7,329 nt of DNA from Deltaproteobacteria bacterium (GTDB lineage Bacteria > Desulfobacterota > Desulfobacteria > Desulfobacterales > ETH-SRB1): contig JAFCZU010000156.1 of NCBI GenBank assembly GCA_019314185.1, positions 1 to 7,329 on the forward strand, in the 5' to 3' direction. Below are positions 1 through 7,329 of the stretch, one piece after another (position 1 is the first letter of the stretch; every line of letters starts with the position of its first letter). The position numbers were made by a program, and so were the translations under genes. A model generated the notes under the pieces. That model ran no database searches and was not told the DNA's origin. It was given only the letters and a program-made list of their open reading frames with translations.

Positions 1-161
1 CCATCTTCGATAAGCACGCGGCATTTTCCGCATACCCCTTCTCCGCCGCATGAGGCATTTATATGAACCCCGGCTTTCATGGCAGCACGGATAAGATTTT
101 CTCCATCCCTTACGGAGATACTTTTATTGTGAGGCAAAAATAAAACTTTATGTTGGTTCAT
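1..161 (-). CDS. ASKHA-type protein with N-terminal [2Fe-2S] ferredoxin domain (5' part only)
   Basis: Only the first 53 codons are in the window; the gene continues past the left edge. The translation starts MNQHKVLFLPHNKSISVRDG and continues into a plant/adrenodoxin-type [2Fe-2S] binding loop, ASCGGEGVCGKCRV, with Cys38, Cys44 and Cys47 as three of the four expected cluster ligands; the fourth lies outside. The combination of a strand with FLP, an 'AAMKAGV' helix and this Cys loop is typical of ferredoxin-domain proteins with a C-terminal ASKHA ATPase region (DUF4445 / RACo-like), which reductively reactivate corrinoid proteins of methyltransferase systems. That family assignment is inferred from the N-terminus alone. 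A plain ferredoxin or an NqrF-like reductase remains possible. The ATG at 161 was chosen because the conserved domain starts right there; its Shine-Dalgarno is weak (GGAT). It follows the CoA-transferase/GNAT gene by 50 bases on the same strand, so co-transcription is likely. Confidence 0.72.
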   Translation of the reverse strand, partial: MNQHKVLFLPHNKSISVRDGENLIRAAMKAGVHINASCGGEGVCGKCRVLIED

Positions 162-184
162 ATCCGATCCATTATTTTGTATTG

Positions 185-209
185 GTAACTGTAAATTGTG
201 AACGGTTAC
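185..209 (-). other. Weak intercistronic hairpin
   Basis: Just after the stop codon of the CoA-transferase/GNAT gene, the segments at 185-192 and 202-209 are inverted repeats (GTAACTGT and ACGGTTAC on the plus strand; 7 of 8 pair, with GTAAC/GTTAC perfect). There is no T-tract, so I do not call it a terminator. It could be an mRNA processing or stability element between two co-transcribed genes, or chance. Confidence 0.25.
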
Positions 210-211
210 AT

Positions 212-2086
212 CTATTTTAATTTATCAAATCTGCAGGTTAAAGAAAGCATATCGCCATCAAAAAAAGTTGTTGTTTTATAGGGAAGGCTTTTAAATAATC
301 GTATCATTGTCTGGTTCTGAGGTGAAGTATATGCGATCAATCCGGATATGCCTTTTTCCCGCGCTGCTCTTGCCAGTTTTTTCAGCAAGAGCCTGCCTAT
401 CCCTTTTCCCTGATAATTTTTGCTTACGGAAAAAGCTACTTCTGCGATGTTTTTTGCTTCGTCAAGCAGATATTCTCCAACCGCGGCAACTTTCTCAAAA
501 CCTAATTCTCCAACTACCGCTAATATTGTTAAATTTTTAATATAATCTATTTGAGATATACCTCCGACTTCATTCTGCAGAAAAGTTCTTTTTTTGTAAA
601 AAAATCTTGATACAATATCATTCTTATCAAGACTATAAAAATGCTCCTGTATTATTCTTTCATCAACCGGTTTTGCCGGTCTGAAGGTTATCTGTTCATC
701 TTCAATTTGTAGTGTTTCTTCAAGATCTAACGGGTATATGCCGTGAATAGATTCGGTAAGCGTGCGCTCCATACCAAGCAGCCCTGTTTTTTGAGCATCG
801 GAAAAAAGTTCATCTCTGAAATCAGGATGAGCAATACTTATCATAGCCATAGCCCTTTCCTGAAAACTTTTTCCAAACAGATTAACAGATCCGTATTCAG
901 TAACTACATATTGAACATCGCCCCTCGGCACAACTACAGCCATATCATGCAGCTTTGACACAATGCGGCTTTTTTTCCCATGCATTGATGTGGCAGGCAG
1001 CATAATAATAGATTTTCCGTTTTTTGACTGCGCCGTTCCTCTTATAAAATCAAGCGTACCGGTAACCCCGGAATAGTAGTCATAAGAAATTGCATCAGAG
1101 GCAACCTGACCGGTGAGATCTATAGCTGTTGCCATATGCATGGACACCATTTTGTTGTGGCGGGAAATAATACCCGGGTCATTTACATAGTCTGAAGGAT
1201 AAAATTCAATTGCAGGATTATCATCTAAAAATTCATAAAGATAATTCGTTCCTATTGCTCCGCTTGCCACCAGCCTTTCTTCGTTAAACCGTTTTTTTCG
1301 ATTTGTTATTACTCCTTTTGAAACAAGATCCATTATGCCGTTTGTCAGGTATTGAGTGTGGACTCCAAGATCGTTTTTATCAGAAAGAGCAAAAAGAGTT
1401 GCATTAGGTATTGTGCCGATACCGATTGAAATTGTTGAATCGTCGTCTATAAGTCTCGCAATATGTTTGCCGATAAGATTGGCGGATTCTGATTTGCGAG
1501 GTTCATTTATCACCAGAAGATCTTCTTCATATTCAACGATTACATCGACATCATTTACATGAATAGCGCTTCTCCCAAGTACTCTTGGCATTTTGTAGTT
1601 TACCTGGGCAATTACAAGATCGGCAGACATGGCTGCAGCCATTGTAATATCAACAGCAACACCGAGACTCATCCATCCGAAATCATCCGGTGGAGACACC
1701 TGAATAAGCGCAACATGTATAGGAAGATATCTTTTTTTAAACAAGCGGGGTACGGCAGAAAGATTTATCGGAGTGATATATTTCATATTTCTGGCAATTC
1801 CTTCAACCTCGGAAGATCCAAGATAGAAAGATCGTATATTCATACTTTGACAGTTAGTCTTATTAGCGATCAAGGTTAAAGGGGTGGTTTCCAGAGACAT
1901 AAGACGAACTATCTCAAGATCCGTAAAGTTTCCTGATGCTTCACAAAGCTCCCTGACGAGATGTTGAGGCTCTCCGCATGTAGATCCGATAAATACCCTT
2001 TGGCCAGGCTTAATTAAAGCTACAGCTTCCTGAGATGAACGTTTGATCTCCACATAATGGTCTGCCCAATAGATTGCTTTTGCCAT
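212..2086 (-). CDS. Acetyl-CoA hydrolase/transferase-like protein fused to C-terminal GNAT acetyltransferase
   Basis: This 624-residue protein has two parts. Residues about 1-460 match the class I acetyl-CoA hydrolase / 4-hydroxybutyrate CoA-transferase family: GIGTIPNA (222-229), HTQ (243-245), a YVNDPG segment near 300, DLTGQVASDAI (323-333), DFIRG (346-350), RGDVQYVVTEYGS (388-400) and IAHPDFR (418-424). Residues about 466-624 are a GNAT domain with the acetyl-CoA pyrophosphate loop QGKGIG (559-564). The GNAT part also carries ITFRPAKPVDE and SQIDY, which recall the GNAT half of Pat-type protein lysine acetyltransferases. Oddities: the family's catalytic Glu (HTE) is Gln245 here, and the usual GGQ before DFIRG is TGT (342-344). 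Ordinary CoA-transfer chemistry is therefore doubtful; hydrolysis, CoA sensing or protein acetylation are alternatives. The family name 'bifunctional acetyl-CoA hydrolase/transferase/GNAT' exists for such fusions. The start ATG has AAGGAG four bases upstream (2091-2096). It is probably cytoplasmic: no signal peptide or membrane segment is seen. It heads a likely two-gene operon with the [2Fe-2S]-domain gene. Confidence 0.9.
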   Translation of the reverse strand: MAKAIYWADHYVEIKRSSQEAVALIKPGQRVFIGSTCGEPQHLVRELCEASGNFTDLEIVRLMSLETTPLTLIANKTNCQSMNIRSFYLGSSEVEGIARNMKYITPINLSAVPRLFKKRYLPIHVALIQVSPPDDFGWMSLGVAVDITMAAAMSADLVIAQVNYKMPRVLGRSAIHVNDVDVIVEYEEDLLVINEPRKSESANLIGKHIARLIDDDSTISIGIGTIPNATLFALSDKNDLGVHTQYLTNGIMDLVSKGVITNRKKRFNEERLVASGAIGTNYLYEFLDDNPAIEFYPSDYVNDPGIISRHNKMVSMHMATAIDLTGQVASDAISYDYYSGVTGTLDFIRGTAQSKNGKSIIMLPATSMHGKKSRIVSKLHDMAVVVPRGDVQYVVTEYGSVNLFGKSFQERAMAMISIAHPDFRDELFSDAQKTGLLGMERTLTESIHGIYPLDLEETLQIEDEQITFRPAKPVDERIIQEHFYSLDKNDIVSRFFYKKRTFLQNEVGGISQIDYIKNLTILAVVGELGFEKVAAVGEYLLDEAKNIAEVAFSVSKNYQGKGIGRLLLKKLARAAREKGISGLIAYTSPQNQTMIRLFKSLPYKTTTFFDGDMLSLTCRFDKLK

Positions 2087-2126
2087 GACGCTCCTTAAAA
2101 ATTAAATTAAAATTAATCATAGACTA

Positions 2127-2155
2127 TTTTTAACTTATTCAGTAATAATTATCAA
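2127..2155 (-). promoter_or_regulatory. Candidate sigma-70-type promoter for the CoA-transferase/GNAT gene
   Basis: Read on the minus strand, TTGATA (2155-2150) is followed after 17 bases by TAAAAA (2132-2127), in a very AT-rich stretch about 40 bases ahead of the start codon at 2086. The -35 matches the consensus well and the -10 only moderately (4 of 6). A TATGAT slightly further downstream is an alternative -10 without a good -35. This is a pattern match only. Confidence 0.3.
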
Positions 2156-2249
2156 GAAGAACTGGATTTTAATACCTGAGATGAGCGATCAGCTCTTATC
2201 AATTAGCAATTAGCTCTTATTGTTTTCAGCTATTTATCAGCGCTTCGAT

Positions 2250-2268
2250 TTTCATCCGTTGGGTGAAA
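2250..2268. other. Central hairpin of the palindromic element
   Basis: TTTCATCC (2250-2257) and GGGTGAAA (2261-2268) form an 8-bp stem with one T-G wobble and a 3-base loop. Its axis lies within one base of the axis of the outer arms, so it would cap a long hairpin if the element were single-stranded. Confidence 0.55.
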
Positions 2269-2283
2269 TGTTATTAAATAACA
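2269..2283. promoter_or_regulatory. 15-bp AT-rich palindrome, possible operator
   Basis: TGTTATT-A-AATAACA is a perfect palindrome with 7-bp arms around one central base. It lies between two divergent start codons and has the size and symmetry of a dimeric regulator site. No nearby gene encodes a regulator and no second copy is seen in the window. It may simply be part of the surrounding palindromic repeat. Confidence 0.25.
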
Positions 2284-2339
2284 ACATCTTGATATGGTTT
2301 GACTAATATCTAAAAGTCTAAAGGCTGATCGCTCAATTC

Positions 2340-2345
2340 AGGAGG
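2340..2345 (+). promoter_or_regulatory. Shine-Dalgarno of the helicase gene, unusually far from ATG
   Basis: AGGAGG is a perfect anti-16S match but ends 16 bases before the ATG at 2362, well beyond the usual 5-10. Its first three bases belong to the right arm of the 168-bp palindrome. In-frame ATT codons at 2356 and 2359 would give spacings of 10 and 13 but are very rare starts. The ATG fits the family N-terminus, so I keep it. Confidence 0.5.
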
Positions 2346-2361
2346 CAACAACAGAATTATT

Positions 2362-4260
2362 ATGCAATTATCAGTACAGCAAAAAAAAGCTGTTGAATAT
2401 ATCGGATCTCCGGCTCTCGTTGTAGCGGGCGCTGGATCAGGCAAAACAAGGACATTAACAGCCAAAATTTGTCATCTTGTTTCACATGGATACGATCCTG
2501 AACGTATTCTTGCTATAACATTTACGAATAAGGCTGCCGAAGAGATGAAAAGCCGTCTTGTTCGTATGACAAAAATTCCGTCAAAACGTTTTCCCTGGGT
2601 TCGAACATTTCACTCTGCATGTTTTAAAATCTTAAAAAAACATTGCTCCCTGCTTGGATATACTACTCCTCTCCAGATCTACGCAGTATACCAGCAGCAA
2701 AAGATAATCAAAGATATTATTGTCGGAAAATTGAATTTTGATAAAAAATATGTTCAACCTGTTTTAGCTCAGCTTTCCAGAGCAAAAAACTCAGGCAATC
2801 CTTTTGATTATCTTGACCATAAGCTTCACGCTTTCCGTATCAAATTATTAGATGTTTTTAATCTTTACGAAAAGGAACTGAAATCAAATAATGCCGTTGA
2901 TTTTGATAATATTTTGCTTTTGACACGCAACCTGCTTCGGGATCACAAAGATGTGCGCGAGCAGTACAGAAAACTTTTTCAGTTTATTCTTGTGGATGAA
3001 TATCAAGACACCAATAATCTTCAGGAGGATCTCACAAGGCTGCTGCTTCGAAACGGCAACCTCTTTTGTGTGGGTGATGACTGGCAGGCTATTTATTCAT
3101 TCAGAGGAAGCAATATGAATCATTTCCTCTCGTTTCGTGAAAAATACAAAAAGGCCAGGGTATTCAAACTGGAACAAAACTATCGTTCTGCTGATGAGAT
3201 TGTTAAAACAGCAAATGATCTGATCGGATATAATGATTATAAGATGGAAAAAAAGTGTTTTTCCGACAAGCACGGCGGGCTGATTGAACTTTATGATTTT
3301 TACAATGAAAAAAAAGAGGCTGACTGGGTTGCCAAAAAGATCAAATCCCTTCACAAAGGGGGGCTTGCTTATAGCAAAATGGCTGTTTTGTATCGGACTA
3401 AATTCTGCTCTCTTTCCTTTGAACAGACATTCAGGGCTCTCGGAATTCCATACCGGATGTTAGGTGGAAAGGGGTTTTTTGAACGTAAGGAAGTCATGGA
3501 TATAAACTGCTATCTTACTGCTGCGGTTTTTGAAAAAGATGATGCGTCCTTTGAGCGGATTGTAAATATTCCCAAACGCGGCATAGGCCCGGCGGCTGTC
3601 AATAAGATCGCTCAGATAAAAACAGGCGGGATGAGTCTTCAGGCTGCCGCGCGCAATGCTCTCAGCGAAAAGCTTCTCGCCTCAAAAATATATAATTCTC
3701 TCAGCAATGTAATCAGGCTGCTTGATGATATTAAGAACATGAAACCTGATGCCGCAATCCGCGAAATATTGTCAAAGGTTAACTATATGGATTATATTAA
3801 GCATTATTCCATAGCCAATTCCATGGATTATACCGCAAGAGAGGAAAATATTGAGCAGCTTATTTATTCAGCTTCCCAAAAGGACTCGCTGATTGAATAT
3901 CTTGAAGAAGCCGCCCTGATTAAAGAAGATAAAGAAGATGAGGAAGACAACAAAAGCGGAGTAGTTCTGTCAACCATTCATGCTTCCAAGGGCTTGGAGT
4001 ACAGGGCTGTCTTTGTAGTTGCATGTGAAGAACAGCTTTTTCCTCACTGGAGATCGATGGATTCAGAAATGGGTCTTTATGAGGAACGCAGACTTATGTA
4101 TGTTGCTATGACAAGATCGGAACACTATTTGTTTTTGACTTGTGCAAATTACAGAAAGGGTAAATTCAACAAAAAAAGCCGGTTTTTATATGAAATCAAT
4201 GATTCATTAAATGATGGCGTCGTAAAAAGTCAAAAAACCACTTTTTGCGAACAGTGTTAG
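2362..4260 (+). CDS. UvrD/Rep-family SF1A ATP-dependent DNA helicase
   Basis: This 632-residue protein has the complete SF1A motif set. The Q motif is LSVQQKKAV (3-11), Walker A is GAGSGKT (23-29), motif Ia is ITFTNKAAEEM (52-62), and the Walker B box is DEYQD (212-216). Motif III is GDDWQAIYSFRGS (238-250), motif IV NYRS (273-276), motif V STIHASKGLEY (537-547) and motif VI EERRLMYVAMTR (574-585). The segment NIPKRGIGPAAV (402-413) is typical of the 2B region in UvrD, Rep and PcrA. Such enzymes move 3'-5' on single-stranded DNA in repair or replication restart. At 632 residues it is shorter than UvrD or PcrA (about 720) and closer to Rep (about 670), lacking the long C-terminal RNA-polymerase-binding tail. 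Motif III has Trp where UvrD/PcrA have Asp; GDDWQ is reminiscent of helicase IV. A strongly acidic patch (521-529) precedes motif V, and the protein ends in CEQC. Which paralogue it is cannot be settled from this sequence. Confidence 0.95.
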   Translation: MQLSVQQKKAVEYIGSPALVVAGAGSGKTRTLTAKICHLVSHGYDPERILAITFTNKAAEEMKSRLVRMTKIPSKRFPWVRTFHSACFKILKKHCSLLGYTTPLQIYAVYQQQKIIKDIIVGKLNFDKKYVQPVLAQLSRAKNSGNPFDYLDHKLHAFRIKLLDVFNLYEKELKSNNAVDFDNILLLTRNLLRDHKDVREQYRKLFQFILVDEYQDTNNLQEDLTRLLLRNGNLFCVGDDWQAIYSFRGSNMNHFLSFREKYKKARVFKLEQNYRSADEIVKTANDLIGYNDYKMEKKCFSDKHGGLIELYDFYNEKKEADWVAKKIKSLHKGGLAYSKMAVLYRTKFCSLSFEQTFRALGIPYRMLGGKGFFERKEVMDINCYLTAAVFEKDDASFERIVNIPKRGIGPAAVNKIAQIKTGGMSLQAAARNALSEKLLASKIYNSLSNVIRLLDDIKNMKPDAAIREILSKVNYMDYIKHYSIANSMDYTAREENIEQLIYSASQKDSLIEYLEEAALIKEDKEDEEDNKSGVVLSTIHASKGLEYRAVFVVACEEQLFPHWRSMDSEMGLYEERRLMYVAMTRSEHYLFLTCANYRKGKFNKKSRFLYEINDSLNDGVVKSQKTTFCEQC

Positions 4261-4343
4261 GTGTCAGGTGGATAGGCTGAAGACTGCTAGGGAAAAGCGT
4301 ATTTACATGGTTGCCATGCTGGAGTGTGGAAACGAGAAATTTA

Positions 4344-4466
4344 CACAGATGAACGCAGATAGGTTTAAATACAAAGAAATTACAGATGTGCAAAAGCGAC
4401 AACTAATTTTAAAATGGTTAATGTATTACAATAAAAAACATCAGTGATAATCAGCGTAGATCTGTG
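4344..4466. repeat. Degenerate 123-bp inverted-repeat element upstream of fumarase
   Basis: The left arm CACAGATGAACGCAGAT (4344-4360) and right arm ATCAGCGTAGATCTGTG (4450-4466) are inverted repeats matching at 14 of 17 positions. Between them is an AT-rich palindromic centre (4401-4419, around ATTTTAAAAT). The right side also has a short repeated word, ATCAGTG then ATCAGCG. Words of the type CACAGATNNACGCNGAT recur as dispersed intergenic repeats in many Desulfobacterota and some other genomes, as I recall, often as remnants beside GxxExxY-protein genes. No such gene or transposase is present here. The rest of the 4261-4508 gap shows only a 5-bp CATGG/CCATG hairpin (4306-4318). Confidence 0.55.
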
Positions 4467-4494
4467 GCTGAATAGTTCCAAAACAGTTACAAAC

Positions 4495-4500
4495 AGGAGA
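4495..4500 (+). promoter_or_regulatory. Shine-Dalgarno deciding between two adjacent fumarase starts
   Basis: AGGAGA precedes both GTG (4506) and ATG (4509), which are consecutive in-frame codons. Measured from AGGAG, the GTG is 6 bases away and the ATG 9. Both are workable; ATG is preferred as the stronger start codon. The choice changes the protein by one residue. Confidence 0.7.
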
Positions 4501-4508
4501 AATCCGTG

Positions 4509-6119
4509 ATGGTAGAATTCACATATCAAGAGATGTTTCCTCTGGCAGATGATGATACAAAATATCGTCTGCTGACAAAGGATTATATTTCTGTGAAATC
4601 ATTTAAAGGGACAGAGATTATAACAATTGCTCCCGAGGCATTTACTCTTCTTGCCGAACAGGCGTTCAAGGATGTGTCCCATCTGCTGAGGCCAACGCAT
4701 CTGAAACTACTGACAGTAATTCTTGATGATCCTGAAAGTTCCGAAAACGATAGATATGTTGCTCTCGAGATGTTGGAAAATGCTGTTATTGCCGCAAAAG
4801 GAATATTCCCAATGTGTCAGGACACAGGAACCGCTATCATTATCGGCAAAAAGGGACAGCAAATCTGGACAGATTTTTCTGAGGAAGAAGCGCTTTCAAG
4901 AGGAGTTTATAATGCATACACAACAAACAATTTGCGTTATTCACAATTAGCTCCCCTGACCATGTACGATGAAAAAAATACAGAGTGTAATCTGCCCGCA
5001 CAAATCGAATTGTATGCTGCCGGGGGGAATACATATAATTTTCTGTTTATGGCAAAGGGCGGCGGCTCTGCTAACAAGACATTTCTTTTTCAGGAAACAA
5101 AAGCAATTCTATTTCCTGAAAAACTGGTAAGTTTTATGAAAAACAGCCTGAAAACCATTGGAACAGCCGCATGTCCTCCCTACCATCTTGCTTTTGTCGT
5201 GGGCGGAACTTCGGCTGAAATAAACCTTAAAACCGTAAAGCTCGCTACAGCAGGGTATCTGGATTCACTCCCGTCAAAGGGAAATGAATTTGGTCATGCG
5301 TTCAGAGACTTAAAACTCGAATCCCGATTACTTGAAATATCCCGTGAACTGGGAATCGGCGCTCAATTCGGTGGAAAATATTTTTGCCATGATGTCAGGG
5401 TTATACGTTTGCCGAGACACGGCGCTTCCTGCCCCATAGGCCTTGGTGTGAGCTGCAGCGCTGATAGAAACATTAAGGCAAAAATTACAGCGCGCGGCAT
5501 TTTTCTTGAAAAACTTGAAACAGAACCAGGCAAATATCTGCCTGAACCGAAAGCGATTAAATCGGATGCAGTACAAATAAACCTCGATAAGCCGATGGAT
5601 GAAATACGTGCGATTTTAAACAAATACCCTGTTGCTACTCCATTACTTTTATCCGGAAAAATCATAGTGGCAAGAGATATAGCTCATGCCAGGCTAAAAG
5701 AGCGCCTCGACAGAGGCAAAAACCTGCCACGCTATTTCAAAGACCATATTATATATTATGCGGGTCCGGCAAAAACTCCTGATGGATATGCTTCAGGTTC
5801 TTTTGGTCCTACAACTGCCGGAAGAATGGATCCATATGTGCCATGTTTTCAAAAGCAGGGCGGGTCTATGGTTATGCTGGCAAAAGGCAACCGGTCAAAG
5901 GAGGTTGCAAAATCATGTAAAAAACACGGCGGGTTTTACCTTGGTTCTATAGGCGGTCCTGCGGCAAAGCTTGGCAAAGAATGTATTACAAGAATCGAAA
6001 TCATTGATTATCCTGAACTTGGGATGGAAGCAATATTTATGATAACAGTAAAAGATTTTCCGGCATTTATTATAATTGATGACAAAGGCAACGATTTCTA
6101 TGAAAATTTACTTCATTAG
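4509..6119 (+). CDS. fumA: Class I (iron-sulfur) fumarate hydratase, fused alpha-beta form
   Basis: This enzyme catalyses reversible hydration of fumarate to L-malate in the TCA cycle, in the cytoplasm, using an oxygen-sensitive [4Fe-4S] cluster. Counting from the upstream GTG (4506), the three cluster ligands appear as Cys104 (PMCQDTGTA), Cys223 (AACPPYH) and Cys317 (GVSCSADRN). This matches E. coli FumA Cys105, Cys224 and Cys318, as I recall them, with a constant offset of one. The beta part carries [20 protein letters not shown] (420-439), [10 protein letters not shown] and GNRSKEV. The length (536 residues from ATG) equals full-length FumA/FumB, so this is the one-chain form, not the split alpha/beta subunits found in many anaerobes. 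Related L(+)-tartrate dehydratases share the fold, but the full-length match favours fumarase. It lies between the helicase (248-bp gap) and PFOR (269-bp gap) on the same strand; the gaps suggest separate transcription units. Confidence 0.95.
   Translation: MVEFTYQEMFPLADDDTKYRLLTKDYISVKSFKGTEIITIAPEAFTLLAEQAFKDVSHLLRPTHLKLLTVILDDPESSENDRYVALEMLENAVIAAKGIFPMCQDTGTAIIIGKKGQQIWTDFSEEEALSRGVYNAYTTNNLRYSQLAPLTMYDEKNTECNLPAQIELYAAGGNTYNFLFMAKGGGSANKTFLFQETKAILFPEKLVSFMKNSLKTIGTAACPPYHLAFVVGGTSAEINLKTVKLATAGYLDSLPSKGNEFGHAFRDLKLESRLLEISRELGIGAQFGGKYFCHDVRVIRLPRHGASCPIGLGVSCSADRNIKAKITARGIFLEKLETEPGKYLPEPKAIKSDAVQINLDKPMDEIRAILNKYPVATPLLLSGKIIVARDIAHARLKERLDRGKNLPRYFKDHIIYYAGPAKTPDGYASGSFGPTTAGRMDPYVPCFQKQGGSMVMLAKGNRSKEVAKSCKKHGGFYLGSIGGPAAKLGKECITRIEIIDYPELGMEAIFMITVKDFPAFIIIDDKGNDFYENLLH

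Positions 6120-7329
<1,210 letters not shown>

Larger units (their letters stand above)
2175..2342. repeat. 168-bp imperfect palindromic element
   Basis: The terminal arms are CCTGAGATGAGCGATCAGC (2175-2193) and GCTGATCGCTCAATTCAGG (2324-2342). They are inverted repeats matching at 17 of 19 positions, including a perfect 12-bp core (2182-2193 with 2324-2335). The symmetry continues inward on the same axis: TTAG (2203-2206) and ATTAG (2209-2213) on the left face CTAA (2310-2313) and CTAAT (2303-2307) on the right. A hairpin sits at the centre (2250-2268). The left half also has the tandem CAATTAG CAATTAG and a 9-bp direct repeat AGCTCTTAT (2191-2199, 2212-2220). No coding potential is seen. 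It resembles a MITE-like or other palindromic repeat, but no target-site duplication is evident. The right arm runs into the helicase Shine-Dalgarno at 2340-2345. Confidence 0.7.

Noticed and set aside
743..1879. Plus-strand open frames opposite the CoA-transferase/GNAT gene
   Set aside because: They are antisense shadows of a gene with many conserved motifs. Their translations show no recognisable domain and they lack good ribosome sites.
2362..2421. Helicase as an anti-phage or mobile-element gene
   Set aside because: The motif set is that of housekeeping SF1A enzymes, and no nuclease, Gabija-like partner, integrase or toxin gene is adjacent.
4221..4249. Inverted repeat CGTAAAAAGT / ACTTTTTGCG at the 3' end of the helicase gene as a rho-independent terminator
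   Set aside because: The stem is mostly A-T pairs, lies inside the coding sequence before the stop codon, and no T-run follows it. It is better explained by coding sequence.
4261..4508. Remnant of a protein gene (for example GxxExxY) in the helicase-fumarase gap
   Set aside because: None of the frames I read gave family residues; only the repeat-like words are recognisable.

Overview
The window looks like chromosome of a strictly anaerobic, sulfate-reducer-like bacterium, probably Desulfobacterota (Desulfobacteraceae-type 'Deltaproteobacteria'). The inference rests on a moderately AT-rich composition, a fused CoA-transferase/GNAT protein of a type I associate with that group, an ASKHA-type ferredoxin-domain protein, an oxygen-sensitive class I fumarase, and a pyruvate:ferredoxin oxidoreductase (PFOR) whose cofactor-binding residues fall at the numbers I recall for the Desulfovibrio africanus enzyme. 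No phage, transposase, CRISPR, tRNA or rRNA is visible.

Layout. On the minus strand, reading right to left, are a 624-residue protein combining an acetyl-CoA hydrolase/transferase-like region with a C-terminal GNAT acetyltransferase (2086 to 212) and then, 50 bases on, the first 53 codons of a [2Fe-2S]-domain protein that runs off the left edge (161 to 1). A divergent intergenic region (2087-2361) holds a 168-bp imperfect palindrome whose right arm reaches into the Shine-Dalgarno sequence of the next gene. On the plus strand are a 632-residue UvrD/Rep-type SF1A helicase (2362-4260), a gap with a degenerate 123-bp inverted-repeat element (4344-4466), a fused class I fumarate hydratase (4509-6119), a 269-bp gap rich in A and T in its second half, and the first 313 codons of PFOR (6389 to the right edge).

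How the genes fit together. Fumarase and PFOR are central carbon enzymes of anaerobes: fumarate/malate interconversion and pyruvate/acetyl-CoA interconversion with ferredoxin. The CoA-transferase/GNAT protein also concerns acyl-CoA. Its presumed catalytic Glu is replaced by Gln, and its GNAT half resembles that of Pat-type protein lysine acetyltransferases. It may therefore be a CoA-sensing protein acetyltransferase rather than a metabolic CoA-transferase; this is the most interesting lead in the window. The helicase has no evident metabolic link.

The rest reads as ordinary core-genome content. The two intergenic palindromic elements are the main non-coding novelties.
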